Source: Granulicella sp. (lineage in GTDB: Bacteria > Acidobacteriota > Terriglobia > Terriglobales > Acidobacteriaceae). Taken from it: 15,183 nt of DNA. Numbering within the stretch: the stretch's first letter is position 1; the number at the start of each line of letters is the position of its first letter. Below are positions 9,148-15,183 of the stretch, piece after piece. A model generated the notes under the pieces. That model had not been told where the DNA came from. It was given only the letters and a program-made list of their open reading frames with translations, and searched no databases. The translations under genes and the position numbers were made by a program. The stretch is taken from contig PKWK01000286.1 in the NCBI GenBank assembly GCA_003133205.1, positions 1 through 15,183 of the forward strand, given 5' to 3'.

Positions 9148-9164
9148 GATCGTTCCAAGAGTCT

Positions 9165-9473
9165 CTAGTCGAGGTCGAAGTCGCGGAGGGGACGTTCGTC
9201 CATGGGCTTTTCTTTGGCTTTCTTGACGGCTTCGGCGAACTTCTTGGCCATGAGGTCGTCCTTGTTTTTGTGAGCGTCGACGGACTGGGCGAAGAGGGAT
9301 TCGCGGCGGGCGTCGGCTTCGCGGAGGGCTTTGGCGGCGTCGGTGAAGTCCTCGAACATGCGCTTGCGCGGCGCGGGAGTGTGCGCAATGATGGCGCGGG
9401 TGACGGGGTCGACCTTCAGCATCGCTCCGCAGTCTGGACAGGTTATTTCAAACGCTTCGTCGCTCAGGCCCAT
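9165..9473 (-). CDS. Small protein with a single CxxC knuckle and a charged helix
   Basis: This is a 102-residue cytoplasmic protein. Near its N-terminus is EITCPDCGAMLKVD, half of a zinc ribbon (Cys12 and Cys15). No second cysteine pair follows, so metal binding would need His31 or a partner molecule. The rest (about 38-95) is a long, highly charged helix rich in Lys, Glu and Ala with the string AKKFAEAVKKAKEKP, ending in RPLRDFDLD. The ribosome site is strong (GAGGAG seven bases before ATG 9473). It is the first gene of a likely transcript with the YjbR-like gene and perhaps uup. No function is known to me. Confidence 0.8.
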   Translation of the reverse strand: MGLSDEAFEITCPDCGAMLKVDPVTRAIIAHTPAPRKRMFEDFTDAAKALREADARRESLFAQSVDAHKNKDDLMAKKFAEAVKKAKEKPMDERPLRDFDLD

Positions 9474-9574
9474 GGTGGTTCTCCTCTTTGTCGGTCTTCA
9501 TTCTATGACCGAGGAGGGGTGATGGGAAGGGAGGGGCAAAATGCAAGACTTGGTTGTCCGAAGACAAGAACAAG

Positions 9575-9619
9575 CAAAGAAAAACACAGGGGTCCTTCAC
9601 TGCGTTCAGGATGACGACC
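9575..9619 (-). repeat. Dispersed hairpin repeat (VILNAVKDP-type), probable terminator of bshC
   Basis: The minus strand here reads CATCCTGAACGCAGTGAAGG, between GGTC (9619-9616) and GACC (9594-9591), followed by a T-rich run (TTTTTCTTT, about 9584-9576). This imperfect inverted repeat matches a short element I recall from intergenic regions of many bacterial genomes. When mis-translated it yields VILNAVKDP, and it does so in one frame here. It starts about 29 bases past the bshC stop, so it may also end that transcript. Only one copy is visible in the window. Confidence 0.6.
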
Positions 9620-9647
9620 GGGGGTTGTACACCGGCATTTGCTTGCG

Positions 9648-11336
9648 TCAGAGGCGGATGACGATATGCCCGGGACACTGGTTGGCGGCTTCTTCGACCA
9701 GGCGGGCGATAAGGCCGGTGCCGGGAGCGGCGGCGGGCGCTTCGGTCTGGGCGGCTTCGTAGGCGGCGAGGAACCAGATGCCGGCGCTGACGCGCTCCTG
9801 GGGATGGCCTTCGGGGAAGAGGTGCAGCGTCATGGCCTCGGCGTGCTTGCGCAGGCTGGCTTCCTTGTTGAGTTCGAAGGTAGCGGCGAGGCGGCGCAGG
9901 CGGTCCATCTGGTAGCGCATCTTCGAGGCAGAGACCTCGGCGGAGCGGCCCAGGCTGGCGTCGAGCGTGCCGAGATAGTCCTGCGCGGCGGTGAGCGCTT
10001 CGGCGAGGGCGTTGCCGGCGGCGGCGAGGCGGCGCTTGGCTTCGATAGGCATGGCTCGTGCGCCGAGACGCTGGGCGAGCTCCTCGGGCGGGCTCATTGC
10101 GTCGGGCAGGGAGACCTCGTGCTGCGCCATGATCGCGCCAATGGCGGGCTCGATCAACGTGGCGGACAGGCGCGGGAGGATGGGCGTGATGCGACACAGA
10201 ATGCGCTCGTAAAGGACAGCGCTCTGCGCGAAGTAGGCGACCTCGGCGGGGCCGCCGATGTAGGCGGTGGTGGGCAGGATGGTGTCCTGAAAGACCGGGC
10301 GGAGGATGGCGTTGGGGCTGAGGCGCTCGGGGGCGGAATCGAGGATGGTGAGGAGGTCGGCGGTGGAGTAGAACTGCGCGGAGTTCCCGGCCCCGGCCTT
10401 CCAGGTGCCGTCGGGCAGGCGGCGAAGGGCGTGGCGTTCCTGCGAGCCGTTTGCGTCGCCGACGAGGAAGAGCAGCGAGGCGCCGGGCTTGACCAGGACC
10501 TGCGCGTGATAGCCGGAGGATTCGAGTTCGGCGGCGCGTGCTAGAAGGGCGGTTTCGAGGTCTTCCGCGTGTTCGATGGCGTGGCGGAGGGCGGGCGCTC
10601 CGAGGGCGTGGAAGTCGTGACCGGCGGCGTCCATCACGATCAAACCTTGTTCCGCGAAGAGGCGCGTCATCAGGCGGGCGAAGGCGCTGCCGAAGGTCGG
10701 GGGCTCGGCGTTGTCTGCGCGATGCGCGTAACACTCGCGGAGGAGGTCGCAGATGGGGGCGTGGCTGAGGAGGTCGCTTGCCTGATCGAGCAGGCTGTCG
10801 ATGGGGCCATCGAGAGCGATGTTCCCAACTGGCGCGGCATGGTGCGGAGACTTCGCGCCGAGGCGCAGCGTTTCGACGGATGTTTTGGTAAGCAGCGAGA
10901 CCTGGTCGACCTCTTCGAGATCGTGGTCCTCGGTGGCGAGCCAGAAGATGGGGACGTGTTCGACGCCGGTCGCGGCCGTCGCCTGTTTGGCGCGAGCTAC
11001 GGCGGTGGCGGCCTTGAGCAGGGTGAGCAGCGGGCCTCCGAGCAGACCGACCTGCTGGCCAGTGACGACAACTCGTGCGCCACTGCGAAGCTTTGCAATG
11101 TTGGCGAGCGTTGCGGGGCCGGCACCAAAGGCGAGGCTCTGACGCTCCAGCGCATCGGCCAGGGCCGCGGCGTTCGCGCTCGGAGCGGGCGGACGCATCC
11201 ATGTGCGGCCGAGCGGCTCTGCTCCGTACCACGCGCGCACCGGCGATGCTGCGCCGCTCTCGCCCATTGCGAGGAAGTCGCGAAAGAGCTTCGTCGTGTG
11301 CGGCAGCGTCGCGATGGGATAACACTCAGTGCTCAT
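9648..11336 (-). CDS. bshC: Putative cysteine ligase BshC (bacillithiol biosynthesis)
   Basis: This is a protein of about 562 residues matching BshC, proposed to join cysteine to glucosaminyl-malate in the last step of making bacillithiol, a low-molecular-weight thiol that replaces glutathione. The hallmarks are VVTGQQVGLLGGPLLTLLKA (about 91-110) and VPIFWLATEDHDLEEVDQV (about 129-147), a Rossmann-like core with the family's EDHD motif. A long C-terminal coiled-coil region carries LHLFPEGHPQERVSAG. An in-frame TTG lies one codon before; I chose ATG 11336 because GAGG stands seven bases upstream (AGAGGATTTTG). The length is usual for the family. The partner genes bshA and bshB are not in this window. 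It is divergent from the Nudix gene, with 138 bases between, and is followed by the 9575-9619 hairpin. Confidence 0.92.
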   Translation of the reverse strand: MSTECYPIATLPHTTKLFRDFLAMGESGAASPVRAWYGAEPLGRTWMRPPAPSANAAALADALERQSLAFGAGPATLANIAKLRSGARVVVTGQQVGLLGGPLLTLLKAATAVARAKQATAATGVEHVPIFWLATEDHDLEEVDQVSLLTKTSVETLRLGAKSPHHAAPVGNIALDGPIDSLLDQASDLLSHAPICDLLRECYAHRADNAEPPTFGSAFARLMTRLFAEQGLIVMDAAGHDFHALGAPALRHAIEHAEDLETALLARAAELESSGYHAQVLVKPGASLLFLVGDANGSQERHALRRLPDGTWKAGAGNSAQFYSTADLLTILDSAPERLSPNAILRPVFQDTILPTTAYIGGPAEVAYFAQSAVLYERILCRITPILPRLSATLIEPAIGAIMAQHEVSLPDAMSPPEELAQRLGARAMPIEAKRRLAAAGNALAEALTAAQDYLGTLDASLGRSAEVSASKMRYQMDRLRRLAATFELNKEASLRKHAEAMTLHLFPEGHPQERVSAGIWFLAAYEAAQTEAPAAAPGTGLIARLVEEAANQCPGHIVIRL

Positions 11337-11474
11337 CAAAATCCTCTAAACGGAGCCCACATCCTTGGACCAAACCTTGACCTGTCAGCGCGGCGCAACT
11401 CTCCCATCGATTGGAACATGCATCCGATTGGATGCGCCATTTGCCGCCCCGATGCAGGATGATACCGTAGACCT
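11337..11474. promoter_or_regulatory. Divergent intergenic region between bshC and the Nudix gene
   Basis: This gap must hold the promoters of both genes, but I see no convincing hexamer pair. It contains an inverted repeat GCATCC-gatt-GGATGC (11420-11435). It also has a near-direct repeat, CATCGATTGGA (11405-11415) against CATCCGATTGGA (11421-11432). Either could be a regulator site. The bshC ribosome site (GAGG) lies at its left end; the Nudix ATG has no good ribosome site. Confidence 0.3.
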
Positions 11475-12128
11475 ATGGTCGCCCCATCCACCAAGCCCAA
11501 AAAGTCCACCTCAACCAAGAGTAAGCCCGCGAAGCCCGTTGCGGGAAAGACCGCACCCGGGGTGAAGCGCGCCGGCAAGGCTAAGCTTCTCTCATCGAAG
11601 CTTGCGTACAAGGGTAAAGTATTCAACGTGTTCACCGACACGCTGATCGAGCCGGGCGGGCATCGCAATGTGCGCGACGTGATCCGGCACAACGGCTCGG
11701 TGGTGATCCTTGCGGTGGATGAATCGAAGAATCCGGCGGACCCGGACGTGATTCTGGAGCGGCAGTATCGCCATGCGGCGGGGCAGTTTTTGATTGAGCT
11801 GCCGGCCGGTACGCGGGACCCGGGCGAGGCTCCGCTGGCGGCGGCGAAGCGCGAAATGATCGAGGAGACAGGCTATCGTGCAAAGCGCTGGACGATGCTG
11901 CTGAAGTACTTCGCCAGCCCCGGTTTTCTGGGCGAGTGGATGCAGATTTATCTTGCGCGCGACATTCGCCAGGGAGAGGCGAAGCTGGAGGAGGACGAGA
12001 ATCTCGAGGTGTTTCGCATGCCTCTGTCCGAGGCGATGAAGTTGGTCGCGGAGGGCAAGATTCACGACGGAAAGACGCTGGTTGGGCTCTCGCTGTATGA
12101 CGCGGCGCGGCGGGATGGCCGGTTGTAG
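11475..12128 (+). CDS. Nudix hydrolase, ADP-ribose pyrophosphatase-like, with a basic N-terminal tail
   Basis: This is a 217-residue protein. The Nudix box is complete at 112-134: G112, E118, then REMIEETGY, which fits GX5EX7REUXEEXGU except for a tyrosine at the final aliphatic position. The preceding VILERQYRHAAGQFLIELPA is characteristic of the ADP-ribose pyrophosphatase branch, which cleaves ADP-ribose or related nucleotide sugars to AMP and a sugar phosphate. KTLVGLSLY near the end also fits. Residues 1-40 are an odd Lys/Pro/Ala/Ser/Thr tail before the domain starts at about 45. The ATG at 11475 lacks a clear ribosome site, so the real start could be the GTG at codon 30. The substrate is not provable from sequence. 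Confidence 0.88.
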   Translation: MVAPSTKPKKSTSTKSKPAKPVAGKTAPGVKRAGKAKLLSSKLAYKGKVFNVFTDTLIEPGGHRNVRDVIRHNGSVVILAVDESKNPADPDVILERQYRHAAGQFLIELPAGTRDPGEAPLAAAKREMIEETGYRAKRWTMLLKYFASPGFLGEWMQIYLARDIRQGEAKLEEDENLEVFRMPLSEAMKLVAEGKIHDGKTLVGLSLYDAARRDGRL

Positions 12129-12180
12129 ACGCTGCGGAATACTCGAACGTAACAAATTCGATTTGAACTCGGGCGCGCTG

Positions 12181-12615
12181 ATGAAGCTAAGAAAACTAGC
12201 CACCGGACTGGCTCTCGTCGTAGCCGGCGCCGTATTGACACTGGGCCACTTCCGTCTATGGATTGCGACCTATCCCGATGCCGGAGATCCCAAGAATCTC
12301 TCTTATGTTCTGTGGAAGCACGGTCTGAATAGTGACATTGATCTCGACATGGCACTCGGTACGATGACCCACGACGTTGCGTCCGAAAATCGGGTTATCG
12401 GGCTCACTCCCACCGAATTGCAAGCTCGATTTGGCTACACGAAGACGTACGAGCAAGTAAGTACGTACCTACAGCTCTGCGATACCCCGAACGGCACGGG
12501 AGATCACGACAATCACTCAGTCGTCCATGACATTCTGTACCTTCGAAATAGCAATTACATGGTGATGATGAAGAATGGTCGTGCAGCCGACCTGATTCTA
12601 TGCAAAGGATATTGA
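12181..12615 (+). CDS. Small membrane-anchored protein, weakly BamE/SmpA-like
   Basis: This is a 144-residue protein. An upstream open frame overlaps the Nudix gene, but I start at ATG 12181. There the chain begins MKLRKLATGLALVVAGAVLT, a basic n-region plus one hydrophobic segment acting as signal or anchor. The rest would lie in the periplasm. The segment VIGLTPTELQARFGYTK (72-88), followed later by YMVMMKNGRAADLIL, recalls the small alpha/beta folds of BamE/SmpA-like proteins, where a 'GLT..EL...FG' helix precedes strands. This is a weak resemblance. Two cysteines (100 and 141) could form a disulfide. GC content looks lower than in the genes around it. It converges on uppS, with only 16 bases between the stops. 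Confidence 0.7.
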   Translation: MKLRKLATGLALVVAGAVLTLGHFRLWIATYPDAGDPKNLSYVLWKHGLNSDIDLDMALGTMTHDVASENRVIGLTPTELQARFGYTKTYEQVSTYLQLCDTPNGTGDHDNHSVVHDILYLRNSNYMVMMKNGRAADLILCKGY

Positions 12616-12631
12616 AGGGTCGTGAAATCCC

Positions 12632-13573
12632 TCATCGCGGGGCGAGTTGTTTAGGGGTCAATTCGGTGACGATCTCTTCGGCGACTTCGGCGGCGGGTTC
12701 GAGTGCGTCGAGGTCTTCGTCGGTGAAGGTCTCGCCGAGGCCTCCAAAGCGGCGCTCGCGCTTCTGGTAGTTCTGGATGGCTTCGAGCAGGTGGATGCCG
12801 CGGAAGTCGGGCCAGAGGCGGTCGGTGATGAAGATTTCGGAGTAGGCGATCTGCCAGAGCAGGAAGTTCGAGATGCGCTGCTCGCCGGAGGTGCGGATGA
12901 CCAGGTCGGGATCGGGCATGTGTGCGGTATACAGGGCGCCGCTGATGTGGTGCTCGTCGAGGCGGGCTTCGAGGCCGTCAACCTGGATGAGGTCTTCGAG
13001 CGAGCAGCCGCGCTGGTGGGCCTCGGCGATGAGGTCGGTGAGGATCTTGCGGGCGGCGTCGACGATCTCGGAGCGGGAGCCGTAGTTGAGGGCCAGGGTG
13101 AGGGTGGTGCCAGTGTTGCGGGCGGTGGCCTCGGATGCCCACTGCATGGTGTCCTGCACCTCGCTGGGCAGCTCGCAGATGCGGCCAATGTACTCCATGC
13201 GCACGTTGTTGTCGTTCATGCGCTTGACGTTGCCGACGAGGTAGCTGCGCAGCAACTTCATCAGGAAGTTGACCTCGGACTTGGGCCGGCGGAGGTTGTT
13301 TTCCAGCGAGAAGGCGTAGAGCGTGATGAAGGGGAGATTGATGCGCGAGGCCGTCTCGACGACGAACTGGACGCTTTCGGCACCCTGCTGGTGGCCGAGG
13401 AAGCGCTTCAGGGCGCGCTTGCCCGCCCAGCGGCCGTTGCCGTCCATGATGATGGCGACGTGCTGCGGAATCTTTTGTGGGTCTAGCTGGGCGTAGAGGG
13501 CGGCCTCTTCAGCCGAAAGCTCGTGCAGGCGTGAGCAGGGTTGGAAGACCGGCCTGGTTATGGATGCGCGCAA
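12632..13573 (-). CDS. uppS: Isoprenyl transferase (undecaprenyl diphosphate synthase)
   Basis: This is a cis-prenyltransferase that adds isopentenyl units to farnesyl diphosphate to make the C55 lipid carrier for peptidoglycan and other wall polymers; it is soluble or membrane-associated. Key motifs are HVAIIMDGNGRWAG with the catalytic Asp44, GHQQGAE at about 61-66, YAFSLENNLRRPKSEV at about 86-101, NYGSRSEI, and PDPDLVIRTSGEQRISNF followed by WQIAYSEIFITDRLWPDF. The usual FSxENWxRP motif is altered: the tryptophan is missing and the loop is one residue longer. The protein is 313 residues with a 38-residue extension before the core. The only plausible start is TTG 13573, with GAGGT about seven bases upstream; a stop lies nine codons before it. 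It is divergent from aroA. Confidence 0.93.
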   Translation of the reverse strand: MRASITRPVFQPCSRLHELSAEEAALYAQLDPQKIPQHVAIIMDGNGRWAGKRALKRFLGHQQGAESVQFVVETASRINLPFITLYAFSLENNLRRPKSEVNFLMKLLRSYLVGNVKRMNDNNVRMEYIGRICELPSEVQDTMQWASEATARNTGTTLTLALNYGSRSEIVDAARKILTDLIAEAHQRGCSLEDLIQVDGLEARLDEHHISGALYTAHMPDPDLVIRTSGEQRISNFLLWQIAYSEIFITDRLWPDFRGIHLLEAIQNYQKRERRFGGLGETFTDEDLDALEPAAEVAEEIVTELTPKQLAPR

Positions 13574-13699
13574 AAGGCGACCTCGCAGGGTATGACGCTA
13601 GCATACGCCTTTGGGGTGTGCATTTATCTCATGCGTGGCAGGTGGCGGATCAGGTCATGCTCAAACCCGGCTGCTGGAGTTCGTTACACTAGAGAGCGA

Positions 13700-15001
13700 A
13701 TGTCCACGCAAATAATTCGCCCCGCCCGCACCCTGCAAGGTTCCCTCGCTATCCCCGGCGACAAGTCCATCTCTCACCGGTACGCCTTGCTGGCGGGCCT
13801 CGCTGAAGGCACCACGCGCCTCTCGAACTTTTCGACCGGGGCCGACCCGCATTCGTCGCTCGCGTGCATGGAAGCGCTTGGAGCTACGGTCGTCGAGAAG
13901 GGCGTCGGCGTGGCCGCGACGATTGAGGTTACGGGCGTCGCGGGAGCCTTCCGCCAGCCAGGTGCGGCGCTGGATTGTGGGAACTCCGGGTCGACCATGC
14001 GTATGCTGGCGGGGCTGATCGCGCCTCATCCGCACACCTTTACCCTGATTGGCGATCACTCGCTAACGCTGCGTCCGATGGAGCGTATCAGTAAACCGCT
14101 CAGCGAGATGGGAGCGAAACTTGATCTTGTGGATGGACATGCTCCGATCACCATTCGTGGCGGCCCGCTGCGCGCTATCGACTTCATTACGCCCATCCCT
14201 TCGGCGCAGGTGAAGACGGCGGTGCTTTTTGCTGGACTGCAGGCAGACGGGACCACAAGTCTGTCGGAGGCCATCCGCACGCGGGACCATTCCGAACACG
14301 CGCTCAAGGCTTTCGGCGCGCGGCTCACACGGTCTGGCGACAAGCTATCGATTGCGGGCGGGCAGAAGCTCAAGGCTATCGACGCCACCGTTCCCGGCGA
14401 TATCTCGTCCGCGGCATTCTTTCTGTGCGCGGCGCTGCTCTTCCCCGACTCCAACCTCGTGCTCGATTCGCTCGGCATGAACCCCACGCGTGCGGCGCTG
14501 CTGGACGTGATCACTGCGCTCGGGGGCCGCATCAAGGTGCTGAACGTCGAGGAGCACTTTGGCGAACTGATTGGGAGCATCCTGGTGAACCGGGGTGGCA
14601 CGACTTCGGGAGCACCTTTTACGATCAGGGGAGCGCTCACGGGGCAGGTCATTGACGAGCTTCCGGTGCTCGCCGCGATCGCTCCCTTTACCGCGAATGG
14701 CCTTATCATTCGCGACGCACAGGAACTGCGCGTCAAGGAATCCGACCGCATCGCCCTGGTCGCAAAAAATCTCCGCGCCATGGGAGCTGAGCTTACCGAG
14801 CAACCGGATGGGCTGGAAATTCCTGGCAACCAGAGCCTGCACGGGGCGCAAATCGACTCGGGAGACGATCACCGGATTGCCATGGCTTTTGCGATTGCGG
14901 CTCTGCGCGCTACGGGTGACACTGAAATCCACGGTGCCGACTGCGCCGCTATCTCGTTCCCGGAATTCTTCACTTTACTGGACGCGCTCGCCCAACGTTA
15001 G
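13700..15001 (+). CDS. aroA: 3-phosphoshikimate 1-carboxyvinyltransferase (EPSP synthase), class II-like
   Basis: This is a 433-residue enzyme of the shikimate pathway, joining phosphoenolpyruvate to shikimate-3-phosphate on the way to chorismate and the aromatic amino acids. The frame is open far upstream, but ATG 13700 is preceded by GAGAG and gives the normal N-terminus (MSTQIIRPARTLQGSLAIPG). Motifs are GDKSISHR (20-27), LDCGNSGSTMR (91-101), PSAQVK (167-172), RTRDHSEH (193-200), NPTR (261-264), VIDELPVLA (317-325), LRVKESDRIA (343-352) and DDHRIAMA (389-396). GDKS, SAQxK, RxHSE and NxTR together are the published hallmarks of class II enzymes. The residue at the position of CP4 Ala100 is Gly97. 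It is divergent from uppS and its stop lies six bases from the stop of the next gene. Confidence 0.95.
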   Translation: MSTQIIRPARTLQGSLAIPGDKSISHRYALLAGLAEGTTRLSNFSTGADPHSSLACMEALGATVVEKGVGVAATIEVTGVAGAFRQPGAALDCGNSGSTMRMLAGLIAPHPHTFTLIGDHSLTLRPMERISKPLSEMGAKLDLVDGHAPITIRGGPLRAIDFITPIPSAQVKTAVLFAGLQADGTTSLSEAIRTRDHSEHALKAFGARLTRSGDKLSIAGGQKLKAIDATVPGDISSAAFFLCAALLFPDSNLVLDSLGMNPTRAALLDVITALGGRIKVLNVEEHFGELIGSILVNRGGTTSGAPFTIRGALTGQVIDELPVLAAIAPFTANGLIIRDAQELRVKESDRIALVAKNLRAMGAELTEQPDGLEIPGNQSLHGAQIDSGDDHRIAMAFAIAALRATGDTEIHGADCAAISFPEFFTLLDALAQR

Positions 15002-15007
15002 AGTTCA

Positions 15008-15183
15008 TCAGGTTGTGAGATGGTCGATGTCCGATAGGCCAGCCTCAATCCTCAGCTCGCGCGTCGCCGCTGCAGCCGGATACAGGTTCGTCAGTTCTCC
15101 CAGCGCCGCGATCACACTGTCCGCCGATACCTCGTCGAGCCTATAGCCCTCCGGCATATCTTCCCGGTCCGGGCCCCGCAGAA
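15008..15183 (-). CDS. C-terminal end of an unrecognised protein (5' part beyond the window)
   Basis: A minus-strand frame enters at the right edge and runs 57 residues to TGA at 15010-15008, followed at once by a second TGA. It includes MPEGYRLDEVSADSV, ALGELTNLYPAAAATRELRI and ends SDIDHLTT. The pattern looks like alpha-helical cytoplasmic protein. The sequence is coding-like (no stops, strong third-position GC), and it closes tail-to-tail on aroA. I do not recognise a family. Confidence 0.55.
   Translation of the reverse strand, partial: LRGPDREDMPEGYRLDEVSADSVIAALGELTNLYPAAAATRELRIEAGLSDIDHLTT

Noticed and set aside
9448..11325. 625-codon minus-strand frame overlapping bshC.
   Set aside because: It is Arg/Pro-rich out-of-frame shadow of bshC, and only its end shows the translated VILNAVKDP repeat.
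12082..12180. N-terminal extension of the small membrane-anchored protein.
   Set aside because: It overlaps the end of the Nudix gene and would bury the signal anchor; the ATG at 12181 gives a normal exported N-terminus.
13590..13606. Small palindrome GTATGACGCTAGCATAC between uppS and aroA.
   Set aside because: The arms are only five bases with a seven-base spacer. It could be an operator but is too short to claim.
13541..13699. Upstream extension of aroA overlapping the start of uppS.
   Set aside because: The extra 53 residues do not look like EPSP synthase, and ATG 13700 has GAGAG in front and the standard N-terminus.

Overview
The window reads as chromosomal DNA of a GC-rich Gram-negative bacterium. 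It is most likely an acidobacterium of the Terriglobia type (Granulicella, Edaphobacter or Terriglobus relatives). The clues are a PEP-CTERM anchored protein, a bacillithiol cysteine ligase (BshC) in an organism with lipoproteins and secreted periplasmic proteins, a short STN-domain secreted protein, and the style of UppS. This placement is inference from gene content, because there is no rRNA in the window.

Layout. Positions 1-107 hold the tail of a plus-strand gene. From 137 to about 4433 four genes or gene remnants run on the minus strand. In transcription order they are a two-domain multicopper oxidase (broken), a secreted SurA-like/DsbA-like protein, a short STN-domain protein (apparently frame-broken) and a secreted amidohydrolase. 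A decayed DUF6582-like small gene lies on the plus strand at 4462-4697. Then come a minus-strand lipoprotein (4731-5513) and a PEP-CTERM protein (5623-6633) with a clear terminator and a plausible promoter.

A housekeeping block follows. The minus strand carries the ABC-F ATPase Uup, a YjbR-like protein, a small CxxC protein and bshC. The plus strand carries a Nudix hydrolase and a small membrane-anchored protein. Next are minus-strand uppS (cell-wall lipid carrier), plus-strand aroA (EPSP synthase, class II motifs) and the end of an unrecognised minus-strand gene at 15008-15183.

The left third is largely envelope or periplasm: copper oxidase, disulfide chemistry, lipoprotein, surface-sorted protein. 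The right two thirds are conserved cytoplasmic metabolism. The most striking feature is a concentration of reading-frame lesions between about 1660 and 4605, in three neighbouring genes, while the flanking genes are intact. This is either a local patch of gene decay or a local sequence-quality problem. I found no CRISPR array, tRNA, rRNA, transposase or phage gene, and no clearly new multi-gene system. No gene-free stretch exceeds 300 bases; the longest, 6634-6903, holds a minus-strand promoter for the PEP-CTERM gene and an orphan plus-strand promoter.
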